A stretch of DNA of 64,000 nt from Spisula solida. Its lineage: Eukaryota; Mollusca; Bivalvia; Venerida; Mactridae. Under the pieces are notes generated by a model. The model did not search any database and was not told where the DNA came from. It saw only the letters and a list, made by a program, of their open reading frames with translations. Each line of letters opens with the position of its first letter. Position 1 is the first letter of the stretch. Of the stretch, positions 27,026 to 36,965 are shown piece after piece. The position numbers and the translations under genes were made by a program. The DNA lies in the NCBI GenBank assembly GCA_947247005.1, contig OX365948.1, positions 14,125,455 through 14,189,454 on the forward strand, in the 5' to 3' direction.

Positions 27026-27756
27026 CGGGGTTGCCAGCAACCTCAAAAGGTCGGGGGGGGGGAGGATTTTTTTCAAGGTCAGGGAATTTTGGATAGTGCT
27101 CAGTAAAAAATGCAATTTAAGAAAAGTCAGGGAAAAATAACATTCTGAGTTGATGTTTAATAAAATGTTCAGTAGCTGTGGCAGCTAGTCTTTAAAAAAA
27201 TCTGTGAAATTTTATTATGAAGTAGCTGATGAAGGAAAGCTTTGCACTTGTAACAAATATGTATTTTATTTTGGCTTCCTAGGCTAACACAGTTACTTTG
27301 ATCAGTATTTATAAGACATCTTGAGTAGCTGTTGAACATAATAAAAGAAAATTTTACAAAGGAGGCTTCTATCAGTTTTCGTGAAATCCTTTGTCATATA
27401 CAGTTTTGTGGAACAAAGTTATATACTACATTGAGTAGCAATGATAAGCGCTTGTGGAGGAGGCAAAAAATGGTGGTATAACTAAGGCGAATGCAGATAA
27501 ATTGCTGTACAAAAACAAACACAAAATTGCCTGTATTTTTGTAGGCTTTTATGGATTAAATTCAAGGACCGTAACATTTTCCTATGAAAGCAATCAAACA
27601 TTTGGCACAAGATATAAAGTTTGCATACTGCAGAAACGATAAATATAGCGGATTTTGTGTTTGTTTTTGAATTGCAATTTATACTGGTCAGTGAATAGTA
27701 GGATTTAGTCAGGGAAAATATGGGGAATTTTTGTAGTCGTATTGCTGGCAACCCTG
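27026..27756. mobile_element. TIR element with GGGTTGCCAGCAA ends (731 bp)
   Basis: Left CGGGGTTGCCAGCAA (27,026-27,040) and right TTGCTGGCAACCCTG (27,742-27,756) pair at 14 of 15 positions. TATAT flanks both sides, so the target duplication is TA or TATAT. Internal TCAGGGAA words repeat near both ends. ORFs inside show no transposase similarity. Confidence 0.8.
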
Positions 27757-28408
27757 TATATTGTCAAATAGTAAATACGAATTACTCAACATGACTTGTG
27801 TCATCAACACAATGCACTTTGACCATACAACAACATTGGTATTGGTATATATTACTCAACATTTGTAATCATAATCAGTCATATAGGTTAACTGTATAGT
27901 GATTACACTTCAATTAATACAAGCATTGTTACAACCCAATGTGTCGGTATCAGATCTATTAAAATACTATGCGAGCAAAATCATCTGTGGTTTAAGGTCA
28001 CTGTATTCCTTATTGGGAGATTAGACAAACATGTATGACTTATTGTGATAACCGGAAGTTGACTTGTTTATACACTGGTGTATGAGGGTCAATGATCCTT
28101 TACTGGCCACTTTGGTTGCAATCTCTTCATATAAATGTGAAATTAAACATTAAACAAGAAAAAGTTTAAAAGTGACCGATTTTAAGTGTTGAGCAGTGTA
28201 TGTTTCTGATGTAAGAATAAATTCCTAGATTATAATACATGTATACCTGGATTATTGACATGCAATGGTGAATCTTAGACCTTATATTAGGTCATATTGT
28301 CACGTATGCATATCTTTGTTAAGCATACATACACATTAAATGTCATAGTATTAAATAAACCCAGAATTCACTTGACACAGGTAAGGTGAGAGATTGAGCA
28401 TGTTTTTT
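27757..28408. other. Spacer ending in a foldback-element fragment
   Basis: Mostly unique AT-rich sequence. The last ~25 bases (AGATTGAGCATGTTTTTT) match the left end of the foldback element at 62,421 and mark the insertion point of the next element. Confidence 0.5.
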
Positions 28409-29205
28409 AGCTCACCTGTCACAAAGTGACAGAGTGAGCTTTTGTGATCACTCTTTGTCCGTCGTCCGTCCGTCCGTCCACAATTACTTGTGTAGACACT
28501 AGAGGTCACAGTTTTAGCTTAATCATTATGAAACTTAGTCACAATGATCATCTCAACAAAATCTAGATCAAGTTCGATATTTGGTCATCCAGGGTCAAAA
28601 ACTAGGTCACAAGGTCAAATCATAGAAAAACTTTGTGTAGTCATTAGAGGTCACAGTTTTGACCAAATCTTAATGAAACTTGGTCACAATGATCATCTTA
28701 ACAAAATCTAGGTCAAGTTCGATATTGGGTCATCCGGGGTCAAAAACTAGGTCACAAGGTCAAATCATGGAAAAACCTTGTGTAGTCATTATAGGTCACA
28801 ATTTTGGCCTAATCTTTATGAAACTTGGTCACAATGATCATCTCAACAAAATCTAGTTCAACTTGGATATTGGGTCATCCAGGGTCAAAAACTAGGTCAC
28901 AAGGTCAAATCATAGAAAAACCTTGTGTAGTCACTAGAGGTCACAATTTTGGCCTAATCTTTATGAAACTTGGTCACAATGATCATCTCAACAAAATCTA
29001 GGTCAAGTTCGATATTGGGTCATCCGGAGTCAAAAACTAGGTCACAAGGTCAAATCACTTCAATATGCCACTGGGTCTAAATGTGATGTAAATTATAAAG
29101 CATAAGACAATATGAAAACCTTGTACATGCAATAGAGGCTACCATTAGGGGTGCATGAACTACTAGGACAGGTGAGCGATCTATGGCCCTTTGGGCCCTC
29201 TTGTT
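28409..29205 (+). mobile_element. AGCTCACC-family repeat, long copy with 145-bp tandem units
   Basis: Complete termini run from AGCTCACCTGTC to GGGCCCTCTTGTT. Four internal units repeat at exactly 145 bp; their AGGTCACAAGGTCA words start at 28,604, 28,749, 28,894 and 29,039. The element interrupts a foldback-element fragment: flanking AGATTGAGCATGTTTTTT and GAAAAGCATTTTATTC are nearly contiguous at 62,447-62,477. No ORF is encoded. Confidence 0.88.
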
Positions 29206-29262
29206 TGAAAAGCATTTTATTCTTAAAATTGAAATGTGTTGGATACAATAAGTATTATGATG
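29206..29262. mobile_element. Fragment of the foldback element seen at 62,421
   Basis: AAGCATTTTATTCTTAAAATTG and ATGTGTTGGATACA match 62,465-62,505. It is the continuation of the fragment that ends at 28,408 on the other side of the inserted AGCTCACC element. Confidence 0.8.
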
Positions 29263-29324
29263 CATCTGCCTATAAACAAAATTCACATGTGTGCATTGAC
29301 ATTTTCTTAGAAAATCAGAGACTA

Positions 29325-29600
29325 CCCAGTTAGCACTACGGTACTGGCCCATTACCGTGCGCATCGCTGGCCCGGTCCGGCATTCTGGCCCGGTACCGGC
29401 CCATTGCCGTCAGATACCGGGGAATTAATGGCTCATTGCTGGCAAATAAGGCGAATCAATGGCCCGATGCTGGCCAAGTACCGACCCATTGATGGCAGAT
29501 AATGGGGAACAATAGCCCGACGCTGGCCCAGTACCGGCCCATTGCTGGCAGATAACAGAGAATCAATGGCTCATTGTCGGCAGATGTGGCAAATCAATGG
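29325..29600. mobile_element. One-ended copy of the CCCAGTTAGCACTACGG element
   Basis: It begins CCCAGTTAGCACTACGGTAC, identical to the left end of the 42,094-43,505 element. A degenerate minisatellite of GGCCCATTGCTGGCAGAT-type units follows. The opposite end (GTAGTGCTGACTGGG) is not found nearby, so the copy is truncated on the right. Confidence 0.75.
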
Positions 29601-30130
29601 CATGACACTGACTGATGCATATAACCTAGCTTCCAAATAAATTACAAATGCTTTACAAATCAGATATTATACATGTATTTTCTCTTTTTTTTTACAGAAC
29701 AATTCACATTTTCTGCCTATTGTTTGTCTCTCTGCTTCCGCTTCTCTGCATTTCTCCGATGTTTCTGTTTTCCCCCACCGTCTCTATCAGGCGCATTTCG
29801 AAACCACTATTTTCCGTTTTTCTCAATGTTGTTTCTATTATACCTTCTTTGGTTCCACCAACGACCTCTGTATATAATAAAAAATAAAACAAAGACATTA
29901 AAAATTACAAGCAATACAGAAGTCCCCTACCGGTTTGAAACAATAACCCTTTAAATAATGTACAATGTTTCTGTTGCCATGGCAACCACATTTTTTGTCC
30001 GCATAAAAATATTGAGACGTATATAATCCCCTTATCACATACCAAGTTTTATTAACCTATACATTTTAACAAATGAAATTGAATGTAGAAGTCACACACA
30101 GAACAAATGGGTAAACACCGTTCATAGGGG
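29601..30130. other. Spacer, weak coding-like stretch on the minus strand
   Basis: Bases 29,704-29,880 read on the minus strand as a hydrophilic frame preceded by an acceptor-like TTATTATATACAG. No domain is recognised and no partner exon was found, so no gene is called. Confidence 0.2.
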
Positions 30131-30250
30131 TGACTATTGAGTCTATTTTTGACTATTGCAATACTATTGCTATTGCTGAAATACCATTGCCACACTATTG
30201 TATTGCTGGAAACTATTGCGATAATATTGCAATAGTTATTGCCAAGATCT
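30131..30250. repeat. ATTGC-rich low-complexity tract
   Basis: Irregular repetition of ACTATTGC, TATTGC and AATATTGCAATAG words. Confidence 0.7.
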
Positions 30251-30940
30251 GAAAACCAGAGATTAACTTGTAAATGCAAATTTGCAGTGTATAAGATAAC
30301 ACATTGTTGTACAACATACTAAATTTCAGTATTTGTGGAAATTATTTAAAATGAATTGAACAGAAATACGAGGGGCATTCTGAAAGTTCTGATAACAGAG
30401 CGATAACTTTACATTGGTGTGTCAGATTTTTTAAAAGTAATCATTTTCTGAAAGATACAACCTTCCTCCGTCTAAAACATGTCATGATATTATTATCAGA
30501 GAATGTAATATTCACCTGCATGCCATTGTACATGTAGGTATATAACCCAATGAATTGTCAACAAAATTAATCATATTAGCCCTTGGGAGGGATAACGTTA
30601 TTGTCAATAATTTCTATAATTTTATTCCAATTTGTTTGGAAGTTACACATATCTTGTATTATATAACTGTGTATTACATGACAAATGAAAATTATTGTTC
30701 TGACAGTATAAATGACTAAGGATGTACATGGAAAAGACCACGTTCCAAATGCTCTTGAAAATAGTCATTTTACCGGTTATACACACTTTACTGTTATTTA
30801 ACGTTTGAGACCAAAGACTGCTAAAACTATGTAGTTCAGCAGTTTTACTGTTGTAACTAGGTCATATTCAGCGTAGGCATTCCGCCTTTTGTTTGCTGAA
30901 TCTTTCTGGGTCATTCAGCTAGTTATAATTTTTTATACTT
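30251..30940. other. AT-rich spacer with a solitary mariner-like end
   Basis: TACGAGGGGCATTCTGAAAG at about 30,369 resembles the TIRs at 25,174 and 44,465. No opposite end was found. Nothing else is recognised. Confidence 0.4.
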
Positions 30941-31114
30941 TTCGACAGCTTGGACTTGGGCGGACCTGGGCTTGTTTAGTTGGGCATTGTGTCTTTGTGT
31001 TTTATGTTTCCTGTGCTCGGTTGGTTCAGTTGGGCGTTGTGCTTTGTGTGTTTTTAATGTTTTCTGTGCTCGGCTGGTTAAGTTGAGTGCTGCCTTCCCA
31101 GTCTGACTTAATAT
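30941..31114. repeat. Short degenerate tandem repeat shared with 49.5 kb
   Basis: Units contain GTGCTCGGTTGGTTCAGTTG and GTGCTCGGCTGGTTAAGTTG about 60 bp apart. The last part (GCTCGGCTGGTTAAG to TCTGACTTAATATTA, ~31,066-31,114) recurs at about 49,510-49,556 downstream of the PLP-enzyme gene. Confidence 0.7.
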
Positions 31115-33354
31115 TATCATTTTACGTGTTAGTGTATTGTACTGCTGGACGTGTTACATAAGAATATAAAACGCGTGGCCGTTTTGTACAAACATATGCT
31201 ATTTTTATTCCCACTAAACACGAATTATAAAATATTCATAATTCCGAATGTACAGCAGCTTAAATGGTATGACCACGTGGCCCCAAACACGTGTTTTAGA
31301 TTTATGACGTCATATCCTCGTACTAGCATTTCGCAAAACAAAAACAATAATATATGTCCTTAATTTAAAGTTAGTACAACCAATTAAACTATAAGAACAT
31401 GGATTATTGACAGTTTTATTACATGTATAAGGGTGTCCCGTTACCCCACCCACTTTCTAAAATCATGGGTAGAGCACAATAATTTGCTCTAAAAATCAAA
31501 CTTTATGCAAAATACATTTGAGCCAGTCTCCTGGAAAACCTGCTATTTTGACAAAAATATTGACTTTAAGATTTTCCATAGTATTACAGGATAATGTTAA
31601 ATAAGCAAATTACAAAAGAAATTATGTTAATATCTTGAGTTTTAAGGAAGTTACGGCTGTTTTTGTAGAGTCCCTATTTGGAGCTTTTTGTGTGACGTCG
31701 CAAACGTCATTCAAACGTTATTCGACGTAAACAATTATATTATATTTTTACGTTTTACGCTTCATGGAACGTGACCAGTGACGGGGCTTTACAGAAATTA
31801 GAATATAACCTACATTGTGAGCCAATGAAAACGCCGCATTTTCGCGGTTAAATGAAAATTTAATCATTAAAATTTTCTCTTAACAGACTTGACGTCATGC
31901 GTTGGCGCGAATTTCTATCGGCCAATCAGAATGCAGAATGTTATATTCTAAGTTAGTTAGAACATATTAAGTAAATTTTAATGACTAAAAAGGACTCGCT
32001 TCGCTTCGCTCGCTCCGCCCTTTTTAATCATTAAAATTTACTTAATATGTTCAAACTATAACTAAGTATTTCATTATTACACCATTTGATCAATTCATTA
32101 CATAAACTGTTCAAAATAGTACCAAATTCTATAATTATGTTTCACTTTTCAAAATATACATCCAAATCGAAAATGTTTGCATTCAGAGAAAGGCTACTTC
32201 TGTTTTAAACAACTAAATCCTCGTTTTTCTCAATCGGAGTACTTTTCTGAAATTGGTCAGCATATCAACGAAGTATGTGTTTTCGAAATAACTCATAGGA
32301 AAACTTTAAGCTAAGGTATAGTACTATATGGGTCAATTACTTAAAATAGAATCAATAGATATGCATTGTTATTTTAGTAAAATCCAAAATAATAATCAAA
32401 CAAAAAGTAGGCATCAATTGAGGAAGTCATTTTGAACGACTCATCATAGTTGTCACCTTGACGACGAGATATAAAATTAATACGTGTAGTACTTTATCAT
32501 TCCAAATGGTATTCTTCAACTGGTGTTACTACTTAGTATTTTATAGTAATTATTTTTGCATGCCATTTTCATTACGCATTTTATTTATTATCATATACTA
32601 TAACACCAAAACTGATAACACATTTTGATAAATACTAGATCTACTCCAAATTTACTTAATTTAAAAACAAATTTAAAATTTCACCTCATGGGGCCCCAAT
32701 ACAGACAAGTTTTTAGGGAGGCGCGGATTTCATGATTACCAGGTACGAAACGTGCGTCACGTTTTTTTCCCTGAACGCAGGGCTGCGTGTGTTAATAGAT
32801 ACATGTAATTAGTTTACAGGACCAGGCTCAAGCTCCAATTTGCTTAATTTCAAATGCAGGAAATGTGTTTATAGTCGTGACTGTTTTACATCTCCTTTAA
32901 TTTCAGTAACAATAAATAAGTTTTTCTACATATATGCATAGAAATATTGAACTATGTTCCTTTTAATATGCCTGAAAATGAACGGGTTGAAGAGCTTCAA
33001 CCTAGAACATGTCAAATCGTTCTGCACACACTAAGGAAAATATAATGTGTAACTTTACAAAAACTTTAAAATATAGCAAAACAGAATTCTTTGTGAACAC
33101 GTACGTGGCATGGAGCCGAACTATTAATTCACGATCTACAACTGCAAACGATTCTCAAATATAATAATTAAAATTGCGTCCCTTGGTATTTCATGTTAAT
33201 GTTTTCAATGATAAAGACTTCATATTTTTCAGGCAAGTGCTGATTTTCTTTAGATTGTTTTTTTTATCTAAACGGTCTTAAAGAAACTGCAAAAACGTTA
33301 AACGCTACGTTTTGAAGAACAGTCTTACTTATACATTTTTGTACATGTACGTTA
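31115..33354. other. AT-rich repeat-derived sequence, no gene seen
   Basis: Contains GTTACCCCACCCAC near 31,440, a word that recurs inverted near 33,711 and directly near 34,280, pointing to an old repeat spanning this area. TGACGTCA palindromes occur near 31,304 and 31,891. No coding region is supported. Confidence 0.4.
31960..32052. repeat. Strong hairpin, 34-bp arms and 25-nt loop
   Basis: The left arm GAACATATTAAGTAAATTTT.. (31,960-31,993) pairs with the right arm (32,019-32,052) at 33 of 34 positions. The loop repeats CGCTTCG/CGCTCG words. The flanking bases pair partially, so the stem may be longer. Confidence 0.93.
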
Positions 33355-34614
33355 TAGTCCAGTCATTCTACAGTAAAAATAGGCTTAACCTCAAACAAAT
33401 TGCAAAAGAAATAAATTTGACTGTTTTGGCATCAGAAAACATTGACAAATAACATATCAAAAGTCTAGAAAAATCTAGGAAGGGGAAGTTGCCGAAAAAT
33501 TAACATATGTAAGGTCACTATTGGAAACTCTAAAGCTGCTTTTATGGCAGTGTTTATTTTCATTTCCATGTAACCTAAGTGCACATATCCATAAAGTACA
33601 TAGTAAAGTAATTGGAATATGAACAATATTATAAACAGATGAAAACAACGTGTCATAGATAACAAATAAAACCATTTTTGATTTAATATAGATGCTTAAA
33701 AATCAGTACAAGTGGGTGGGGTAATGGAGTGTGACAATCTCAGAAACAAATCCCGGTGTAACCTCTAGGTCAACAAATGAATTATTATAGTTTAATGTTA
33801 TATGTGAAAGTTCTGACATTGCAAGCATAAATTGCAAAAGTGATGGGGTCTGTGAAATTCAAGATGGCGTCCAAAATGACCGTCTTCTTTAGCATTACCA
33901 GTTAAAATAAAAATAGATACATGAAAATAGCAGGAATATATGACAAAATTCATTGAAATTAATGTCCTTAAATGATGTATATGTATTTAAGAAACCACAA
34001 ACATCGTTAAACAAATATTTTAGATACATTATTTATGTTGAAAATCTTCAAAAAGCAATGTCAGTCAGTGTCATTTGCAGGTAAAACATACGAAAAACAG
34101 GTACAGAGGCAATTTCACCTTTCTAATCTCTTATGTCTTTGGTTATGATTTATAATGTTGATTAATACATATCTAAAATACACTTTTATGAATAAATGAT
34201 ATAATTTGTTAAACAAAAACCACTTCTTTAATTGGAACTCAGTGCATCCATGCAATCTGAGGTGTAATATGTGGTATTATTACCCCACCCACCAATTTCA
34301 CACAATGAATTTGTAATCGAGTAATTTGAAGTTTCACAAACTAACTTCGTCTTGCATGAAGTTTATTAAATCATAAATGTAAATTGGTACACATACAAAA
34401 CTTTTATGTCTGAGATTACTTCGAGAAATCCAAGATGGCGATTAATATGGACGTCGTGGTATAGGAAAAGTGATTAATTTGGCTATATAGATGATACAGG
34501 TAAATATATATTACTTCCAACTTTGTATCCTAAATTAGTATTGGTTCTCGACAACTCGGTGTGTTCTATCAAATATTTCTGTGAATCACTGGTTGAAGAT
34601 AGTATCTCTACTTC

Positions 34615-34965
34615 ATTATACCCCCGCACAACGAGTTGTAAGGGGGTATACTGGATTCAGCTTATCTGTCTGTCGGTTGGTCTGCCCGTCCGTATACGCA
34701 TTCTTGTGGACGCATTACTCCTCCGTTTTTGCAGCATTTCCTTCAAACGTTTAACAGATGAACATCCTCAACATGTTGATGTGCATAAAGGAAAGAATTT
34801 GCGCTGCGACGATTTTTGACAGAATTATGGCCCTTTGTACTTTTATACAATATATAGTGTATATAGTGAATAGTTCTTATTTGCATAAAGAAAAGAATTA
34901 GCTGCAATGATGTTTGCCACGTGGGGGTATATTTATTTAGTCTGCCGAATGGCGACAGTTCTAGT
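34615..34965 (+). repeat. Interspersed repeat starting at a TATACCCCC hairpin
   Basis: TATACCCCCGCACAAC pairs with GTTGTAAGGGGGTATA to form a short hairpin. It is followed by TCTGTCTGTCGGTTGGTC and ends near GTGGGGGTATATTT and GCGACAGTTCTAGTTA. Codons within it do not form a gene. Confidence 0.6.
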
Positions 34966-35319
34966 TATCCTTGGATACAGTGCGACTTGAAACTACTTTA
35001 TATGAATGTATGAATCCGAGATCAAACTAGCAATCAGGTATAAATAAAAGCTGGCTGGTAATCATAGAACATATCGCACATCCATTGCATGTACAGGCCT
35101 GGGTATACCCACTGCATGTACATGACTGGGTATGTGATCAGGTCGTTACGAAACCTGTAATATGTAGGTGGTCCATTTGGCTCTGTTATGGACATTGCTG
35201 TGCGTTTTGTTGCCTTTTAGGCACAGTTTGCGAGATGTTAGATGTGCTTTCCATGTTTGGTTCAGGATTACAGAGCTCGATGTATCGCTTAATTTTCGCC
35301 AGCATAATTATACTAGTTT

Positions 35320-36080
35320 CATAAATGCAAGGCTCAATACTAGATCGCCTGTGTTTATACTAGTCGGAATACTTGCTAACATCTATGAGTTCAATGCCCG
35401 ACCTTAGACCTGCGTTCAATGCTTGTTAGAACGTGTCCATAGTAGGTACACGCTCGATCTTAGATCTAAACTCAATGCTGGCTGGTGAAGGTTCAGTTAG
35501 ACATTCTTACTAGTGTATGTCCACAATGCAACACTCGACCTTAGATCTGCATTGAATGCTGCAGGAGTAGGTCCAATTAAACATAAGTTCAGCGCTTACT
35601 AGATTATTTCCTCAGTACAATGTTCGACACTAAACCTACAGGACAAGGTTCAGTTAGACTTAAAAGAGAAGGTCAAGAGTGCAGGAACCAATCTAAGACC
35701 AAATTGGAATATTGGTTCAGTTAGACTATACATTCTATGCTTGCTGGGGTTTGTCAAGATTACCGGACTCCTAATACATACCTTAAATGCTTGCTGGAAT
35801 ACAAATGTAGGGCCAGTTCAGACCTACGTTCAAGACGTGCCAAAATGGGTCCATTTAAACCATCGTTCAATGTTATCTATAGTATGTCCTCAGTGCAACG
35901 ATCGACCTAAGACCTGCGTTCAATGCTGGCTAGAGTTGGTCTACAGTGCAAGGCTAGATCTAAAACTTAAGTTCAATGCATACTTGTAAGATTAGGTCAA
36001 GTGAGACCTACGTTTTGAGTTTGTTTGAATAGGCCCATACTATGTGCAGCCCTAAATCTAGACCTGTGTACAAAGCTAGG
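35320..36080. repeat. Degenerate minisatellite
   Basis: Words CGACCTTAGACCTGCGTTCA, GTTCAATGCTTG and GGTTCAGTTAGAC recur with variation at irregular ~70-90 bp spacing, all within the 3.3-kb TIR element. Confidence 0.65.
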
Positions 36081-36466
36081 TTAACGTAAGTAAGTATGTA
36101 GACTCTACATGTGTATAATGGCACTCATTTAATTCGTCAAAGACACAAACAATATCAATAGAAACATACACAAACTGTATTGTTATCCGTATAGAGGCCG
36201 GTTAAGACAATGTCCGTAATGCGCTTCCATAGAGAGGAAGTGTATGCATAATCTCAACGTCAAAATAACGCCGATTTATTTTCTTAAACTATCGTAAAAT
36301 ATTTGACTTTTGTATATAACAAGATTATTACAGTTCCTATTTTTAAATAATCAACTGAATTGGTTGGTGTGTACGTCTTATTTGATATTTAAATAACATA
36401 TTCACGTAAATATGACGAGATTATGCCTTCGTAATTACATAGTTCATCGCACGCGCTAAGTTCGTA

Positions 36467-36474
36467 TGACGTCA
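36467..36474. promoter_or_regulatory. TGACGTCA (CRE-like palindrome) upstream of the PLP-enzyme gene
   Basis: A perfect 8-bp CREB/ATF-type palindrome ~490 bp before the first coding ATG, inside the right end of the TIR element. Eight-base matches arise by chance and others occur at 31.3 and 31.9 kb, so this is only a candidate. Confidence 0.2.
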
Positions 36475-36965
36475 CTATGGCGAGTTATATTTGCCATGTC
36501 GTAGTTCGAAAAAATGAACAAGTTTAAGGTTAAATTTCATCGTTTTCCCCACCTTAGATTTTTCTAGACTTTTTGTATGATTATAATCATACATTTATCT
36601 ACATGATTATCGAAAAAGAAATTCTTTTGCAATTAGTTTGAGGTTAAATCGTAGAATGACTGGACTATTATTGTAGTATATCTACGTGTGCATGTAGTTT
36701 TTTGATCACCCTTCTTAACTAAGTACGCGTGTATTCAAATAAAGTTCACGATATGGTACATGCATATTACAATGTTAAACACCTGATGAAATGCAAAGTG
36801 TATTTGAGTAATAAATAATTTACAGTTTTGGTCGCCACTTATTTATAAAATTTCGGACTTTTGGGGAAACCATGTATGAAGTTTAAATACACGCAGTTTC
36901 AACACTTAAAACACACTCTTTGTAACATAGTACGCGACTGTTTTATTTCGCCTCTTCCTTTTCAG

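Larger units (their letters stand above)
33355..36667. mobile_element. 3.3-kb element with long terminal inverted repeats
   Basis: The left end TAGTCCAGTCATTCTAC (33,355-33,371) is perfectly mirrored by GTAGAATGACTGGACTA (36,651-36,667). Inverted similarity continues for ~120 bp to a shared AAAGTCTAGAAAAATCTA. TTA flanks both sides. The interior holds a TATACCCCC-hairpin repeat and a degenerate minisatellite but no transposase. The element ends ~300 bp upstream of the first coding exon of the PLP-enzyme gene. Confidence 0.75.

Noticed and set aside
29704..29898. Hydrophilic minus-strand frame with an acceptor-like signal
   Set aside because: The opposite strand is also open over the same interval, no domain is recognised and no donor-linked exon is seen.
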